A DNA stretch of 64,000 nucleotides from NCBI GenBank assembly GCA_014904985.1, contig MU128947.1:91771-155770 (forward strand). The letters are read 5' to 3'. Under the pieces are notes generated by a model. The model did not search any database and had not been told where the DNA came from. It worked only from the letters and a program-made list of their open reading frames with translations. Each line of letters opens with the position of its first letter. Within the stretch, counting starts at the first letter, position 1. The position numbers were made by a program, and so were the translations under genes. The DNA is from Hydnum rufescens UP504. Lineage: Eukaryota; Basidiomycota; Agaricomycetes; Cantharellales; Hydnaceae. Shown here piece by piece: positions 33,455 to 45,793 of the stretch.

Positions 33455-36400
33455 ATGCGATGGGTAGCGAGGGCGGTGTCAGTGCCTACAGCTGACACCG
33501 AAGCCTGCCTCAGCATCTTTTTTGAATCACAACCCTCTCACAAGTACCTCTTCAACTGTGGTGAAGGCACATTTCGCGCCATACAGCAGCGCAAAGTTGG
33601 GCTGAATAAAATAAAGGCTGTCTTCCTTACTGGAATTAACACCAGCAGGAGCTCTGGTCTTTCCAGTCCGTTCCATTAAACTAATCTGCTCATCAGTTAT
33701 TGAATCCATATACTAGGCCTCCTGATGTCTGTTAGCGATGCCGGCACGAAATCGTTTGAGGTAGTCGGACCTCCAGGCCTTAATCACTTTGTCGCAACGA
33801 CGCGATCTTATGCCTTGAGGTACGTCCATTCGTATTAGCCTCTTTGACTCCCTAACAGCCCGTGAATGCCAGGCAAAGCCTCCAACTTCGGACAACGGAA
33901 TGCCCGCCCCCCAATCCTACCTCTGAAACCACCCCCTCTTCAAGGGTCTTCAAGGATCACAATTTGTCGCTTTATGCTGTCTCGATCCTTCCCGAAGGAA
34001 GCCCAGAACCTGTTCCAAATACCCATTCCTTAAAGCGTAAATCCCCTTCTTCAACGCGAAAGCGCTCGGCATCTCCAGAGCCGTCTCTCTCCCATAGCGA
34101 ACGAATCATCCAACAATCATTTTGTGGGTCAGGTGAGGGTGGTACGTATCGACGATCTATCGACTGGGAGTTACACGCTGCTCGTCTCCCGCCGGCCCCA
34201 CGCTCCGTTGTGGCTGTGAGCTATATTGGCATTGGCCCTGTCATCCGTGGCAAATTCAATGCCGATCGGGCCAAGGAACTTGGTATCTTCGGCTCTGCTC
34301 GTGCCGAGTTAACTCGGGGGGCAACGGTTCTAGCTAAAGACGGAGTGACCTGGGTCACTCCCGATATGTGCATTGGGCCAAGTACACCTGCATCTGTATG
34401 TATCGTTATTTTTACTTTGCCGTTACTCTCCAATGGAAGTCAAATTTCAAACCTGGGTCAGGCCTTCATGTTTGTAGATTGTCCGGATCCGACGTACATC
34501 CCTGGGATACTCGCATCACCCCAATTTCGCGTGAAGGATCGATTCAAAGACACTGTTTTGAGACTCATTGTACATAGAATCGGACGCGGCGTGCTCGGTA
34601 ACTCACGATATCAAACATGGATGCAGGACTTTGGTGAAAACGTCGAGGTAAACTGAATGCTTCTGGTTCCGCAAGGCATAATATTCTCACTTTCCATCAA
34701 TTGCAGCACCTGATAGCGAGCGAGGAGTATGGTCATAATTCGGTGTCAAACATAGCCTCTGCATACTTGCAGCTTCAACTTTCCGAGCTTGATCCCCAAA
34801 TATACACTATCCCAACTCACCGCCACACGCCCACTGTCCATCTTCATGGTATGCTAACTTTTGACGCTTGGATCGGGCGTCTGACTCAATCATGGCCCTG
34901 TACAAAGAATTGAATCTCATCACCAAGCCTATGGCTCTCGATGTCAATCACATCATCGCTATGCATCCTCCTGCCCCAGCCGAGACACTACCAGCCCCAG
35001 GCATGACGGATAATTTCCACCCCGCGCTCGAGGCAAAGATGAAAGACCCCAATGTGTCCACTCTATCACCAACACTGACCGAGGTATTCTCCGCCGTTCA
35101 GGACGATGTTAAGGCTCACGAAAAGGCAGCATCCCGGCCACCACAACCAGGCGACGATGTTGTGGTGACCACGCTTGGGACTGGAAGCGCACTTCCTTCC
35201 AAGACTCGTAACGGTATGCTGCATCCTTTCCGGTTTTCTGTATTTCAATATCACTAATGTAAAGCATTTCAGTTCTTTCAAATCTTGTTCAGGTCCCCCG
35301 ATGGGGTAATATCTTGCTAGACGCCGGAGAGGGCACTTGGGGTCAAATAGCGCGGCGATTCGGATCGGACCATGATAGTGATGGTGGCGGCGAGTCTCCC
35401 GCTCACACCATCCTGCGGGAGCTAAGATGCATCTTCATTTCGCATATCCATGCGGACCACCATGTTGGGCTGGCCAAGATTCTCTCCCTGAGACGGCAGG
35501 TCTGCTACATCCTAGGAAGTCTGCAATTTTTATGTATTCTGACTTGTTTTATTCTACGTTTGATCAGCTTTCAGACCCTCCCTCGGTGCCACTGTTCCTC
35601 ATTGGAAACAAGCAAACGTTCGATTATCTGCGTGAATACAACGATCTCGAAGATGTCGGGATAAACGACCCTGACTATGTCCGTTGTATCTATTCCGCCG
35701 ACATCTCCGCAAACCACGGCCCAATGATGTGGCGAGAGAAGGTCCATTTGAGCCCCGGAGAAATAGCACGACGTCGAGTTCGGTGAGTATCGGAGAAACC
35801 ACCCACCTTCTCACTCCACAGTCACCGCAGATCGTTGACTACCTGACAGGTCGAATGAAGCTCGTGCTGAGCTTCAGAAGACGATGGGATTCAAAGAGAT
35901 ACGGACCGTGGAAGTCTTACATCGGGGCCCCTGTTATGGGATCGTTCTAAAGCACTCCGAAGATTGGAGCATCGTGTGAGCCATGGATTTGAGGTCTCGG
36001 GTCCGCTAATTAGTCAATGAATCGTCTGTTGCACGTTAGGTTCTCTGGGGATACCACGCCCTCCGACGAATTGGTCAAGGCAGGACAAGGAGCGACTCTC
36101 CTTATACATGAGGCAACCATGGCTGACGACCAGACGGAACTCGCAGCTATGAAACAACATAGCACTATAGGACAAGCTCTTGATATTGGAAAAAGGTGAC
36201 TCGCCTCGAAGCTTCATTTTATGACCATTACAACTCATCGAAACCCATTTTTGGTCCCCAGGATGAAAGCCAAAAACATCCTGCTAACCCACTTCTCCCA
36301 ACGCTATCCTAAAATCCCCGTTCTGAATCCCTCTTCGACAATCCCTGCAGCCCGGGGCGCGCTTGTTACAACAGATGACGACTTTCGCTTTGGACCCGAA

Positions 36401-36796
36401 GCTACCTTCCCAACTGCAGAAACAGAAACCTCCCACTCAAATGCACCCACCGTTCCACCTGATAATAGCGATTCCGATTCCGATCCCATACCCATCGTAG
36501 GCCTCGCATTTGATTGTGCATCAATCCCCATCGGTTCAATGTGGAAGGTGAACCGGTACACACCAGCATTGGAAAAACTTTTCGCAGAGACTGCGAGCGT
36601 CGGAGATGAGGATGAAGATCTGGCACTCATCGCTGCTGCGATGAACATCCCTTCCGCGGCGTTGACTGGAGAGCCATCATTCAGCACGGCGGATCCTGTT
36701 CATGGGGCCAAAAATCTACGCGCCCCAGAGACGGAAGCCTCTGGATCACATCACATCCAAAAGAAAAAGAAAAAGCAAAAGAAAAATGTGGCATAG
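33455..36796 (+). CDS. TRZ1: tRNase Z, long form (ELAC2/Trz1)
   Basis: The ATG at 33455 leads to the degenerate N-terminal metallo-lactamase half: KYLFNCGEGTFRAIQQRKVG, AVFLTG, LLMSVSDAG, VVGPPGLNHFV. After a Ser/Pro linker comes the exosite region, then the catalytic half: VVTTLGTGSALPSK, WGNILLDAGEGTWGQI, CIFISHIHADHHVGLAKIL (HxHxDH metal motif), RGPCYGIVLKHSEDWSIV|FSGDTTPSDELV, LIHEATMADDQTELAAMKQH and LLTHFSQRYPKIPVL. It ends at 36794-36796 with a Lys-rich tail. It cleaves the 3' trailer of tRNA precursors in nucleus and mitochondria. Introns of about 45-70 nt lie at about 33667-33719, 34396-34462, 34649-34707, 35213-35272 and elsewhere. I see no clear frame break. It converges with WAPL (86 bp between stops). 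Confidence 0.92.
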
Positions 36797-36881
36797 ATCC
36801 TCAGAGGGAAGTCATTGCAGAGGGTATCATGTAGACTACTGGTAACATAATAGTATCGTGGAGGACCCGTGAACGTGAGCC

Positions 36882-39800
36882 TTATAGGTCCCTCTGTGCA
36901 CTCTGCAGAATGGCCATGACTCGGTTCGCCAATTCCACCCCCTTTTCGCTTGCTTCGGCATGCTTAACAAATATGCCTCCACTGGTCGCGCCCGTGGTGT
37001 CCCGAGGATCGGGGAGGCCAATCTGAACATCGTTATCATTACCATCATCACTTCCATCCGCCTCCTGGCCGTGCGAAGGCCCTGATTTAGCATCCTGCAC
37101 AGCTCGAACGAAGCGTCTAGCCAGATCTGCGTATAGCCCCACGAAGTCACGAATCGTTTCGATCCACGTCTCCAGCTTGGAATGCGAGGAATCCCCAGGG
37201 AGGAGCTCAAGAATAGCCGTTCGATTTGCGGCGTTGCGGTCATCACATAGGAGACCGAGTAGGATAGCGAGATGCCCTTTCAGGAATGTCGCTTCAGCAT
37301 TGGACTGAGAAAACGTACGATGGTTTTGAATAAAGTCAGCGAGAAGCCCATGTCCTCGGATAGAAAGTCTGCTTACAAGATCACGGCTCCTCTCGGTCTG
37401 ATCTAAATACAAACGAACAAGGGACTCAACGGCCCCGATCCGCCCTACACAATGACACCCCTTAAGGCACGATCTGGTGAACTTGCATGAAGGGTCCACT
37501 TCTGCCAATGAAAAAGTGTTATCGTGGGAATGAGAGAAAAAGACATCACAAGTGCTTGAACTTACTCATCTTGGAAATTTGGACTTTTCCTTGTTTAGCC
37601 TCCTGCACAATGCTGGTCACAAGCGCCAGCGCCAAGCACATGACGTCCAGCTTGTTGGCTTCTGCCTCCGTATGAGCAGAACTGGATTCAATGGTCGGAT
37701 CCAATGGAACGGGTCGGTAGGAAGATATGACTCGCAGGAGAGTGGGGAGGGCGAACGGATTTCGAAGGATAGGAAGACACCATTCATAACTTGAGTCTGC
37801 GAGATTGACGAGGAGACGGAGAGCACTGATGAGAGTCCCCATTGCCGCTAGCAGGATGGCACCTTAGATCACGGACAACACAGCGTCATCTACAGTGGAA
37901 TCACCTTGGGTGGCTAGAGCCGACTCGTCTCCTAGTACAACTTGACAAACCACAAAGGTACCGACCAGACCATTGACCATAGTCAGACACGAAGCATCAA
38001 GGATTGTTTTCGCTTCCCCACTAAATCTATCATCAAGTAGCATGCCTTCGATGAGACGAAGACAATTGTCCACGTGTTGGAGGTCGGGTGCGTCGTATGA
38101 AGGAGGGGAAGAATAGGCAGTCCGACAATGTAAGATTCCACACGTGCCGATAAAGCCTTGAGGTCGGGCAAGAGGGAATCAAGTAATGGGTCGAGCAGAG
38201 TTGGTCGATACGCGTGCAGAGCGGTCAGGGATTTGGACAGAAGGATCCGACTGGTAACCTACGGCAATTGGCCTTCAGTGTGTACTCCACTCATTAGCTG
38301 GATTCTAGGACGTACCACGTCATCCACGGAAAGCACCTTGGCTTTGCGGACCAATTCCCGTATTTGAGCGATCTGAAGCACGAAAGGCTCAATTCACGAG
38401 GGAGGCGGGATTGACTACAAGCATCCAACCAAGGTACTCACAAACATTCGCTCTGACTTCCCAATGCCTAGGGCTCGAGCTTCATTTGAACGTTCTTGAC
38501 CAACCTCGAAACCAAGCGGATCTTTCAGGCAAGTCCATTGTAACAGTGACTGGAAAAACTCGTCAAGGTCAGGCTGCCGCGCAAACTCCTCAGTAAGTCT
38601 CGAGTCCCGTCGAGTTGCGAAGGCTGCAAACGCCACAAGGCAGAGGTCTAAAATCTATGGGAATGAGGATGTCGAGGATACGGGTGAATGCCTAGATGAA
38701 AAGTTTAAGTCATGGAAATTGGACCTTGTCGCCAGTGCCCGCACTAGACTTGCGCATGGCCATCCAGGCACTTCCTAAAGCATCTGCCGCCTTCACCCTG
38801 CGCATGAATTCCACAGTGCACATATTCTCCAAGAGCTTGAGGGCACTAGGTCATTCCACAATAAGTAAGCCATGATGCTTCCGCCAAGAATGATGTCCAC
38901 TATTCCTTACCTTAATCTCTTAACCGGGATAGTCATCTTCGAATCGAATCCTTCCAGGAGATATCCAATCTCATCAAGGAATCTCCGGTTCTCTCCTTTA
39001 TCCCGGAGTTCGCTAATACTCTTGAGATCAAGAGGCCCCATGAGACCTTCTCCAATTTCGTCGTCCGATGAAACATCCACCCGGAACCGTCGGCGCAAAT
39101 CTGCATATGATTCGCGATGCAGATCTTGCGACTCTGCTGCATTGGTTTGTGTTTCGGACACTTCCGCACCAGGAGATGGAGGGATTGCAACGAGGAATGA
39201 GCGTGCTTGCGAATACGTCCGGACGTTGGGCCGAGGTAGAGTAGCGGTGTGAGAGGGTGCAGGTACGTTCGACGGTGATAGATCCAATGTCGCAGTGATC
39301 GTGGGTGTTTTTTCAACTTTTTTGCTCGGAGAAATAACTGGAAGGGATGAGGTCTTTAGCAGTGGTGAGCCGTTCGACATTGGAGAGGCACCTGAGAGGG
39401 TATGTGAGTCTATGGAAGAATTCATGCCTGAGGGAACTATAGAACCAAATGCATTGGCATTGGGAAGCGTAGCGGCTCTCCCAAGCATCCGTTTCTTCAT
39501 TGGAGTCCCTGAAGCGGATTGGGATGCCAATGAAGCTGGCGAGGCAGAAGTATTGTGATCACCCCCTGGCCGAGCAGATGCTCGACTATTAATCTCTTCA
39601 AATATACCAGATAAATCTCGTGGCATTTTCCGTGACGGGTTCGGAGAGGGGATCGGTTTACTGGAGCTTGGAGAACCTATAGCATCACTCGAGAGCTGAG
39701 AAACAGGATTACGGCTTGGTGTCGGGGTGACAGACCGTGCCCGAGAAGGGGACACCGGAGGGAGAGTATTAACATGCTCGGCCTTTCTTGCGCCGGGAGA

Positions 39801-40500
39801 GTTAGATTCTGGCTTTGGGTCCGACGATACTTTAACATATGTTATGTTATGGGCGTCTTTGCGATATTCTACTAAAATATGGCACGAACCAGAGGTCTTG
39901 GAGTGGATACTCCGCAAGGAAACTTCTACTCTAAAGCGGGAAGGGGGCGTTATAGGGGAAGATTGGGTCGAAGGTTTCTTTGGGGAAGGAGTGACATATT
40001 CGGTGTGCCTTCTCGCCGGGGTCGTGTCTGAGCAGAGCATTGAGCAGATAATTGCAATGGTAGCACTTTCTGGAAAACCAACATACCGGACTGTTTAACA
40101 GGATGTCTTGGTTTCTTGGCCAATGGAAGGGCCCCGTCAATATCGGATGTTATTCTTCCATGAGACGATGTCGTTTGCGCTTGGTGGGCGTTACGGAAAC
40201 AGCATCGGCGGGTGGGTTGACACTCACAATCTTAGATATCGGTGAGTGATGAATACGTGATTTGGTAGCCCGGGATGGTGACTGAGGGATCAGCAATATG
40301 GGGTCAGGAGAAGCCGAATGGAGTCCTGGTGGCTTCACAGAGCTCGCAGCCAAGGCCTGCGTACGGAGCTTCGTGGATGCATGTGGCCGGGATGGAGATG
40401 CTCCCGAGGATGATGGGGAATCGATAGATTCTCTACGGCCAGAGTTCTCAGCCCGTTTCTTCCCCAAACGGCCATATGTTGTGGGCAAACGACCGCTCAT
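36882..40500 (-). CDS. WAPL-type cohesin release factor
   Basis: Start ATG at 40500, with MSGRLPTTYGRLGKKRAENS typical of fungal WAPL N-termini. A long Ser/Pro-rich middle (about 40040-39130) is followed by the helical WAPL domain: SSDDEIGEGLMGPLDLKSIS, NRRFLDEIGYLLEGFDSKM, ALKLLENMCTVEFMRRVKAA, LKDPLGFEVGQERSN, then HEAT-like helices to the stop at 36882-36884. WAPL opens the cohesin ring and sets chromosome loop lifetime. It has many introns, among them about 40174-40222 and several 55-65-nt ones between 38900 and 37400. The exon 1 to exon 2 junction near 40180 does not keep frame in my reading, so the gene may carry an indel. The domain assignment is from motif memory and the C-terminal half is well populated. 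Confidence 0.78.
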
Positions 40501-42255
40501 CCCCAAAGAGCACGATGGTGGCTTAAACGCGGATACAATCTGGCTCCCTCACGTGACCCAATTTCTCCACCTCCACCTTTGTATGATAGAACTGGGTAGT
40601 GGCTGACAAGCGCCAATCCCCGACTCCAAAGTCGGGCATCGCCGGGTTCGTCATTGGCTGCTCGTACTGTGTGCTGCATGAGGACAATCTCGCTCTCCCC
40701 GAGATTAACAGAGGTAGCTAGATGAGGATGACACAGAAGAAGACGAAGCATTCTTCAGCACAGCTCATAAGGGATGTTGACTGCATACAACAGCAGTCCG
40801 ATATTGTCAAAAGGATGACAGTTCCCGTCGTATACGCCTCGGAGATGACTTCCTGATATCCCCGTATTCTGGCCAGTTTCTCTGATGTGCACGACACGAG
40901 ACACCCGAGTATCTTCCTTCTTGGATACCACGATATCTAGTCGCACATAGCCTCTCTGACACTTCGAAGCGGTCTCACATACAGATAGATATCACATCTG
41001 GGTCGTGTCATCAGAATCAGTATGAGCAACGAGGCATCGCCTTGAGCGCCGGAAGAAAGTGGTGCGGCTGTCATATTATGTTTATCACAACTGCGGCATC
41101 TCACTGCGGCTATCCCTGGAATGTGGGGTGTATTCCTTGTGTATAAAGGTGCGACGAGCCTTGGAATACAAGTATTGGTAACTCCATTGCTTCTCTAGCA
41201 TGTCGCTCATGCGTAAATCAATCGTTCCCGACATCGCACTGCTGCAAGCTACATGCGCTTGCTGAGTGAGCAAATAGTTGGTATTCAGGCACAGCTTGAG
41301 GACGCAGGCCATGACGCGGTGGCGGATACCCCTCAGCTGTAGCCGCTAGAAATGGTGGGGCGCATAACGCGGCAAGGAGATCGAAGAGATTGAGGCATGT
41401 AGCATAGTTTATACGCTTCAATAATGATCTGAGGCCCAGTGCATTCTAGAGAATGCCCGCAGCCCCGCGAGTGGATTCACGCCGCCTATTTGTCGGACGA
41501 GGCAAAAATGGTGCTAACCCAGCTGCCATGTCCCCCGAGTTCCACACGGAACAAGCATGTCTCTCTCTCATGTATTCTAAGTACATCGGTAGAAGACATG
41601 GAAGGGGGCAGGAGGGACTCGCGATTTCGTGCGTCGGGTGTCGATGGGCCGCCCCGTAGCTGGCCCCGTGGATGTTATGCACTGATACTCGAACGCAGTA
41701 TCATCTCATTTACGTCCATTGCTGCCGGCAGTGGTGTGGTGATCCAACCACAATCCTCGCACTTGCCTTGAAGCTCGCTGCATGATTCAATCAAACACCT
41801 TGAGCATTCACCGACATCGTTAGGGGAATCTAGAGTAGCTACACATTCTATGTACGACCATGTACATACGTCTCCGACGGGTGAGATGGGAAATAGAGAA
41901 TCATGGACATGGATACACGAATGACATTACGTATCTGCTGAATCTGACCGGTCCTGGTTCAGACTTCGGAGGGGTGTCCACGGGTGGGGGTTCTAGTGGC
42001 GCTGGAATGCCGATGAAATAACCGTACAAATTGTGGCTGATCTCCGTCAGACGTTCATGAGCATGTTTTTGAAGACTTTGGAGCAGGTAGCTGAGCGTAG
42101 TGAACTCCTCGAGGCTCGACCTGGGATAACCCTTGGTATCGGAGAGCCAGAGAAAAGGGGTGAATACAGAGCCTCGGGGCTAGGGCTCCTCGTCACGGAA
42201 CGGTCCAGGACTTCAGCGTGAAATACTCGAGCCTCTCGAAGAGATGGTCGCTGGT
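40501..42255. other. Intergenic, mostly unexplained
   Basis: The first part is the WAPL promoter. No family is recognised in the small frames across 40750-42250. Between 41950 and 42240 the minus strand reads fairly long (for example LSDTKGYPRSSLEEFTTLSY, LLQSLQKHAHERLTEISHNL) and may be the C-terminal exons of the BTB gene at 42256. Confidence 0.4.
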
Positions 42256-43128
42256 CTACCTCCAGCTCAAAGTCTGCAATAGCCTCAAGCCTCCCAAGGA
42301 CATCTGATGATCCAGGCGACGATTGGCGTAGTGCGTGGTGAGCTTGGCCAGAAATTCAATACCACAGCGGCGGTCGCGCTGGCAATCGTGCTCTGGAAGT
42401 CCGGACTTCCACGAACGGGAAATTTCGTCCCAGGCTTCCGTGCACTTGACGGATCCTCTGTTGAGGTTTCGCCGCTGCCGGTCGGTGAGGTGAGTGTCCA
42501 TATCCCACTCACTGCTACCCTGCAGCATTATTTCGTAGTAAATACGAGCAACGAACCGTGGCTCATTGATTCGTTCGGCAAAGGAAAGTGCTTTGTGGCC
42601 AGGCAGTTGCTTGCGCCGGACCTCTTTCATGATAAGGTGAAATGCGGAATCTGCAACTTCGGCACAGTTGATGGATGTGCCAATCTCCACTATTTCCAGC
42701 GCGGAGAGGCGACTATTTAGATGCGCCTTGATATTCTCGGGGCTCGTCATAGATATCGCGATAGGCAGTGCACGACCCTCGATGATTTTTGCGTCATATT
42801 TATGAGCAATCGACAAGATATCCAGAATTTCTCGAAGGTCTGGGTCAGGTCTAATGAGGGACGACTCGATAGGGCTGAACCCAAGGTCAGTGTTAAATCT
42901 CCTGGGAAGGTTTACAAGGAGATGGCTCACTTCATCATTGCATCACAAAAATGCCCGAAGGCTTTCGAGGGAACGTCTAAAAGTTCCACGGGACCACTGG
43001 GCACACGCCTCTCGAAGAGCAGCGTGCTGTGGATCTCTAACAGCGACTTGGGAACCTATCGGATATCACTCTCAACAAGGGCATCAACGGCCACTGGACA
43101 GATTTCACCTGAAAAATCACCCCCCGCA
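42256..43128 (-). CDS. BTB/POZ-domain protein (5' and 3' ends unclear)
   Basis: The minus strand reads VPKSLLEIHSTLLFE, GPVELLDVPSKAFGHFCDAM, then after an intron (about 42885-42925) DLREILDILSIAHKYDAK and IEGRALPIAISMTSPENIKA. This is the order of BTB proteins common in Agaricomycetes (core dimerisation helices, then the hallmark SIAHKYD helix and a BACK-like helical stretch). BTB proteins dimerise and often act as adaptors, and no partner is visible. An in-frame TAG sits just before VPKSLLEIH where the family usually has a Phe-Arg pair (about 43066), so either a few bases are missing or the gene is broken. No start codon was settled. The tail may continue left of 42256. Confidence 0.62.
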
Positions 43129-45793
43129 CAAGAAACACCTGGCTACCTGGGGCTCGAAGCATTGAATTATGTTGCGAGAAGGTCGTCATGATAGTCGCGG
43201 GGTGCGTACGCAAGGTTCGTGGAGAAGAATGGGGAGCGTGAGAGGCAATGTCGTGAATCGCGGTATATAAGAATCGTACTTAATGTATTGGGTAGGGAAG
43301 GGTATGTGAGGTGGGAAGTTTGGTATTGAGGGCCACGCTTCACAAGAACTTCAGCTTCTTTACTCGTCATCCGAATGGTTATGTGGCTACAAAATATGTA
43401 AGGCGGCAACAGCGTCTATAACAGAAGGGATCGTACACATTTATACTTGAAAGGCGTTGAGTCGCCGGCAGGTCTTGAGGCTTCCAAAAAAATCAGGATC
43501 CTTCCCAATCTGTCCACACACCCAAGCCTCGTGTAAGTGCCGACATGCGAGATCGAGATGAATAAGAGCAGCCTAGCGAGAACCAAGACTTCAACAGTGC
43601 AAAAGTAGCCATTCACTTTGAAAGAGAATGCAACGTGGGGGCTCAACTCGAGTACCTGACTGCAGCGCACGTATCCTGAGGAATTCTATTACGGAAGTTG
43701 ATGTTTCCATATCATGCTCAACCTGCACACACGATGCCGTACATGCGTTGAACACCACTCAGACCGTACGGGTAATGCATCTCTGGTTTACTTACGGAAG
43801 ACAGGGAAGTCCTGTAATCCTTAATCTTCATCTCTCAGAAACGATGGAGCAGCATGCAAGGGAAATAAGTATGTTGTTGTGCAATTTTGCTCCCCGCACT
43901 ATTTCTGGCCGGACGCGTTGGAGACCATCTCTGAATGGCCTCACTGGTACGGTGTGTGCAGGGCCGGAAAGCTCAAAGCTCATGCAAGTAGTCTGGCAAG
44001 TGGAATGGATAACGTTCGGAAAATTATCAAATTCTGATACCCGGCCCTCAGATTACTGTACGGCGTGAGATCGGGGGACAAGCAGCAAGGGCGGCAGATG
44101 CGTAGACAGGATTGTGACTGGGGATGTGCGAAAGCCGGACGTACCTAGCAGCCCAAAATGTTCCGCGTCGCCCGTTTTCGCCTTCTAAATTGAAAGAAAG
44201 AAATCTGTCTTGAACCTCTTGTGATGTGAGCGGTTCGATGATGTCAAACTTCCTGGACTTCATCGCGTCGCTGATAGAAAAGCGCATAGAATGTTAGACG
44301 TCCCAGATTAGGTACCCCCAGTATTCTCTTCGGTTGATGCCGCATCATAGATCAGATGCAAGAGGGTACATTCGAATGCCCCAGTCACATATGGCTGACA
44401 TGCCAGAACATTAAATGCGTACCAGCAGCATGTCACACAAAATATTGTGAGAAAGAAGAGGAGAGATCACACCTTCCTCTACGTGTTCAGGTTCAACAGG
44501 TACGCGTAGAATGAAACAAGCGGTCGGAAAGTGGCAGGTGAATGACCACGCCAACAGTACTCGTTGAACTTTTCTTTCAAGCTAGCGAGTTTGTATCTGT
44601 TTGCTCGTCGGCAAAACACTTGTCTCTACTGGCGTGATTGTGTGAGAGATTGCGAAGCAATTGCTTCGCCGATCTCGGTGCGTGAGGCGGCAGATATGAC
44701 TGTGCGGGTGCTCTCACAACTAAGCCAGTTTGTAGACAAAATGAAGGGTGGGGGGTTGGGAAAGAAGCTGCTAGAGTCCCCTCCCAGCAGCGCGAATGTC
44801 CGGCTGACCAGACGCGCGCCATGACGGCCAGAAGCAATCCGGCTCTTGCCGACTCGGCTACTCCTACATTCGCTAGCCCTCCTCTGCGTCGTCGTGCCTT
44901 TGGACTAAGAAGATTGTAACTTGGATCCATGGACCGATATATGTCCGGCCATCCTAGGGGCAAGAAACAGTCAGCTGGCCCGGGTAAAGTGCCAGACCTC
45001 AAATTACGCGCAGAGATCGTCATATCACCCTTATGGGCCGTATAGCAAATTAGACATGCCGCATTTGGCGTAAGAGATGGAGATACAAGTACTCGGAGTG
45101 TTTTCACAGTCTACAAAACGCGGCAACCGAACGAGCGGAGTTCCAATCGGATGAAGCCGCCGAATCGGCGCTAACCGAACTTCAGCAGATCCCCCTTGTT
45201 CTTGTCGGTTTTGGCGGAACCTCTCGACCGTCCATCGACGTGGCGGGCTTCAGGCTGCTAGAGAAGGCTTCTACCTCCTCGTTTGAAGCTATTGTGCATA
45301 ATTTTCTCGCACATCTGCTATAGTCTGAGAGGCACATTTCATTTCCTTGTCCTTATGACCTGCGCTTCCTTCACATATCCTTTCATCATTTCATGGATAC
45401 TGGAGGTGTTGTAAGAATCAGATTTATCATACAGACTGCGAGTTAGTTCCCGGCCTTGATACCGTCCCCTTTCACGCGTGAGACCTAGAACCTGCGAGTA
45501 TACTTCTAGTATCGTTGTAATTAATAGGCCAAGCACGTTTAACTAGCGTTTTCATGTTGACCACCGCGTGATGTGCGCGAACACTGTTAGGTGGGGACCA
45601 ACTTTCATAACGTCCACGAGGTTTCCCCCACTGATCATCGTGCTGGAATTACTGTAAAATACACACATAACCTCGTTGATAAAGCAACGTTACATAGCGA
45701 GTGGGATACCGCCTGCGGCCCCAAATGAGAAAGAGCGATGGCAATACAAAATACGTACGGTGGCATACTAGACTTGGGTTGGGTGACGTGACG
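43129..45793. other. Intergenic with one possible small gene and a dispersed repeat
   Basis: On the minus strand an ATG at 44287 starts a 47-codon exon (MRFSISDAMKSRKFDIIEPL ...) that ends at a GTACGT donor near 44145. Following exons were not identified, so this is only a possible gene. 44630-44912 is copy 2 of a dispersed duplication. 44915-45790 shows nothing recognisable and includes the 3' flank of Exo70. Confidence 0.35.
44630..44912. repeat. Dispersed 270-290-bp duplication, copy 2, with an 18-bp perfect palindrome
   Basis: Homologous to 30391-30680 in the same orientation. At 44652-44669 the sequence GCGAAGCAATTGCTTCGC equals its own reverse complement. In copy 1 the left half is altered. 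Neither copy has terminal inverted repeats, a target duplication or an open frame shared between copies, so it may be a promoter or 5' segment copied with a gene, or a short interspersed element. Confidence 0.7.

Noticed and set aside
43628..44068. 146-codon plus-strand open frame as a gene
   Set aside because: It resembles no family and has no splice context. It overlaps the region facing a minus-strand exon at 44145-44287.
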